From positions 127,094 to 191,093 of the forward strand of contig JAEWYW010000062.1 of NCBI GenBank assembly GCA_023458535.1: 64,000 nucleotides of DNA. The letters run 5' to 3'. Position numbers and translations under genes: made by a program. Origin of the DNA: Bacteroidota bacterium. GTDB taxonomy: Bacteria > Bacteroidota > Bacteroidia > Flavobacteriales > Weeksellaceae. The notes beneath the pieces are model-generated. The model saw only the letters and a list, made by a program, of their open reading frames with translations, made no database searches and had not been told where the DNA came from. Position 1 is the stretch's first letter; every line of letters starts with the position of its first letter. Below are positions 63,041 through 64,000 of the stretch, one piece after another.

Positions 63041-63388
63041 ATGGAATGTTTAGAGTGTGGCGAAAAAATTGTGGGTCGTTCAGATAAAAAATTTTGTTCT
63101 GACGCATGCAGGAATGCATTTAACAATAAAAATAATAAAGATTCCACTAATTTGATGCGGAATATCAATAATCGACTCCGGAAAAATTACCGTATTTTGA
63201 AGGATTATAACAAGGAAGGGAAAACAAAAACAACTCACACAAAACTTCAGTCTTTAGGTTTTGATTTCGAATACTTTACGCAACTTATCACTTACAGAAA
63301 CGGTTCTGAATACCGATTTGTATACGATCAGGGATACAAGATTTTAGATGATGATTTTGTTTTATTGGTTAGAAAAGAAGCAAAATGA
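63041..63388 (+). CDS. Small zinc-ribbon protein
   Basis: 115 residues. The N-terminal 24 residues form a Cys4 zinc site (MECLECGEKIVGRSDKKFC then CSDACRNAF: CxxC and CxxxC). The rest is basic and helical (NLMRNINNRLRKNYRILKDY), then a beta-like end (YRFVYDQGYKILDDDFVLLV). Such zinc-ribbon proteins often bind nucleic acid or ribosomes; the role is unknown. It overlaps the epimerase gene by 4 bp (ATGA), so the two are co-translated. No clear -7 box was found; TATATTTA near 62992 is the nearest. Confidence 0.75.
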   Translation: MECLECGEKIVGRSDKKFCSDACRNAFNNKNNKDSTNLMRNINNRLRKNYRILKDYNKEGKTKTTHTKLQSLGFDFEYFTQLITYRNGSEYRFVYDQGYKILDDDFVLLVRKEAK

Positions 63389-64000
63389 AAAAAGAGGTCG
63401 TTGTAATAACTGGTGCTAACGGACTGGTGGCAAAAAAATTAATATCTGTACTGTCTCAGAAATACGAAATTCGGTTGCTGACAAGAACTCCCAAATCCGA
63501 AAATGAATTTGAATGGAATGTTGAGGACCAAAAAATTGACGAGAGGTCTTTGGAAAATGTTGATCACATCGTACATTTAGCAGGAGCCAATATTTTTGAA
63601 AAAAGATGGTCAAAGAAAAGGAAGCAGGAGATAATCTCCAGCAGGGTGGATTCTGCAAAACTGTTGTTGAAAACATTGAGGAAAACGCAACACCCACTCA
63701 AAACTTTTGTTTCGGCATCTGCGGTTGGATATTATGGAGCAGTGACTACTGACCACATTTTTGATGAAAAGGACGAACCTGGTCATGATTTTCTTGCAGA
63801 AGTTGTCAAAAAATGGGAAAATGCCGCCTTGCAATTTGAAGAAAGTGGTGCTTCCAAAGTCGTCATTCTTCGAGCAGGCGTAATCATCTCGGAGCATGGC
63901 GCTGCATTGGAGAAAATGGTTAACCCAATTAAAAAAGGTATTGGATCACCGCTAGGATCTGGAAGGCAATACATGCCGTGGATTTCTATCAATGATTTTT
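63385..64000 (+). CDS. TIGR01777-family NAD(P)-dependent epimerase/oxidoreductase (3' end cut by window)
   Basis: 205 complete codons to the window edge; the full protein would be about 300 residues. The Rossmann start is VVVITGANGLVAKKLI (GxxGxxG form), followed by RLLTRTP, VDHIVHLAGANIFEKRWSKKRKQEI, FVSASAVGYYG (the Ser and Tyr of the short-chain dehydrogenase site), and ILRAGVIISEHGAALEKM and GSGRQYMPWI near the cut end. The family was once named SulA-like epimerase; substrates are unknown. ATG 63385 overlaps the stop of the zinc-ribbon gene. Confidence 0.88.
   Translation, partial: MKKEVVVITGANGLVAKKLISVLSQKYEIRLLTRTPKSENEFEWNVEDQKIDERSLENVDHIVHLAGANIFEKRWSKKRKQEIISSRVDSAKLLLKTLRKTQHPLKTFVSASAVGYYGAVTTDHIFDEKDEPGHDFLAEVVKKWENAALQFEESGASKVVILRAGVIISEHGAALEKMVNPIKKGIGSPLGSGRQYMPWISINDF

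Overview
The window is AT-rich bacterial chromosome from the phylum Bacteroidota, class Flavobacteriia. It most resembles the Chryseobacterium group (Weeksellaceae). The signs are: three secreted proteins with type IX secretion (T9SS) C-terminal sorting domains plus a PorT/SprT-like T9SS component; a lipoprotein-type Omp85 protein (TamL-like); Bacteroidota promoter boxes of the form TAnnTTTG in front of many genes; few Shine-Dalgarno sequences; and many TTG starts. Genus assignment is inference. No rRNA, tRNA, CRISPR array, insertion sequence or prophage was seen. The window is mostly housekeeping, with about 62 genes.

Layout. 1-3.7 kb: TamL-like Omp85 gene (minus, runs off the left edge) divergent from a TrmH/SpoU methyltransferase and a GYF/RDD membrane protein. 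3.8-8.5 kb (minus): secreted M28 peptidase, then thrS-infC-rpmI-rplT. 8.6-11.6 kb (minus): DUF4230 protein, thioredoxin-like protein, NTP pyrophosphohydrolase-like protein, acyl-CoA dehydrogenase. 11.7-17.8 kb (plus): secreted endonuclease I, SatD, DUF3307 protein, purC, a four-helix-bundle ORF, purF. 17.9-20.2 kb (minus): metallophosphoesterase and KAS III-like synthase. 20.3-24.9 kb (plus): unknown anchored protein, ubiE/menG, porT, coiled-coil protein, zapA, a 6S-like RNA, rny. 25-29.4 kb: thioesterase, ArsC-like protein, small secreted protein, XRE regulator, a 0.7-kb operator-rich gap, M14 carboxypeptidase, SMR exporter and Crp/Fnr regulator. 30.1-35.7 kb: attenuator-like leader, pyrB, carA, carB. 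35.8-43 kb: lipoprotein, TonB-dependent receptor-like protein, mltG, dapF, N/Y/S-rich lipoprotein, pnuC. 43.2-50 kb: amino acid permease, beta-propeller protein, MscS, hemN, and a membrane protein with an ABC ATPase. 50-59.9 kb: secreted PQQ sugar dehydrogenase, secDF, MFS, tatA, PAP2, TPR, YcxB-like, rlmH, BrkB-like. 60-64 kb: gyrB, HRDC protein, ssb, zinc-ribbon protein and the start of a TIGR01777 epimerase.

The genes fall into familiar jobs: translation (thrS, infC, L35, L20, rRNA methyltransferases), purine and pyrimidine synthesis (purC, purF, pyrB, carAB), envelope biogenesis and export (TamL, SecDF, TatA, PorT, MltG, DapF), and division and RNA turnover (ZapA, RNase Y, 6S RNA).

The most unusual signal is a family of intergenic elements built from two inverted arms, each made of 4-6 imperfect 7-bp repeats. 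They fill the gaps thrS-infC, purC-purF, pyrB-carA and carA-carB, always inside an operon of core genes. One carries a four-helix-bundle ORF between its arms, and one supplies the last codons of carA. Other strong signals: a pyrB leader with promoter, short ORF and terminator; TTACAAATGTAA operator-like sites around an XRE regulator; a GCTTATAT site array at satD; an in-frame ATA start candidate for infC; divergent promoters nested in each other's genes; and a 24-bp-arm palindrome between two terminators.
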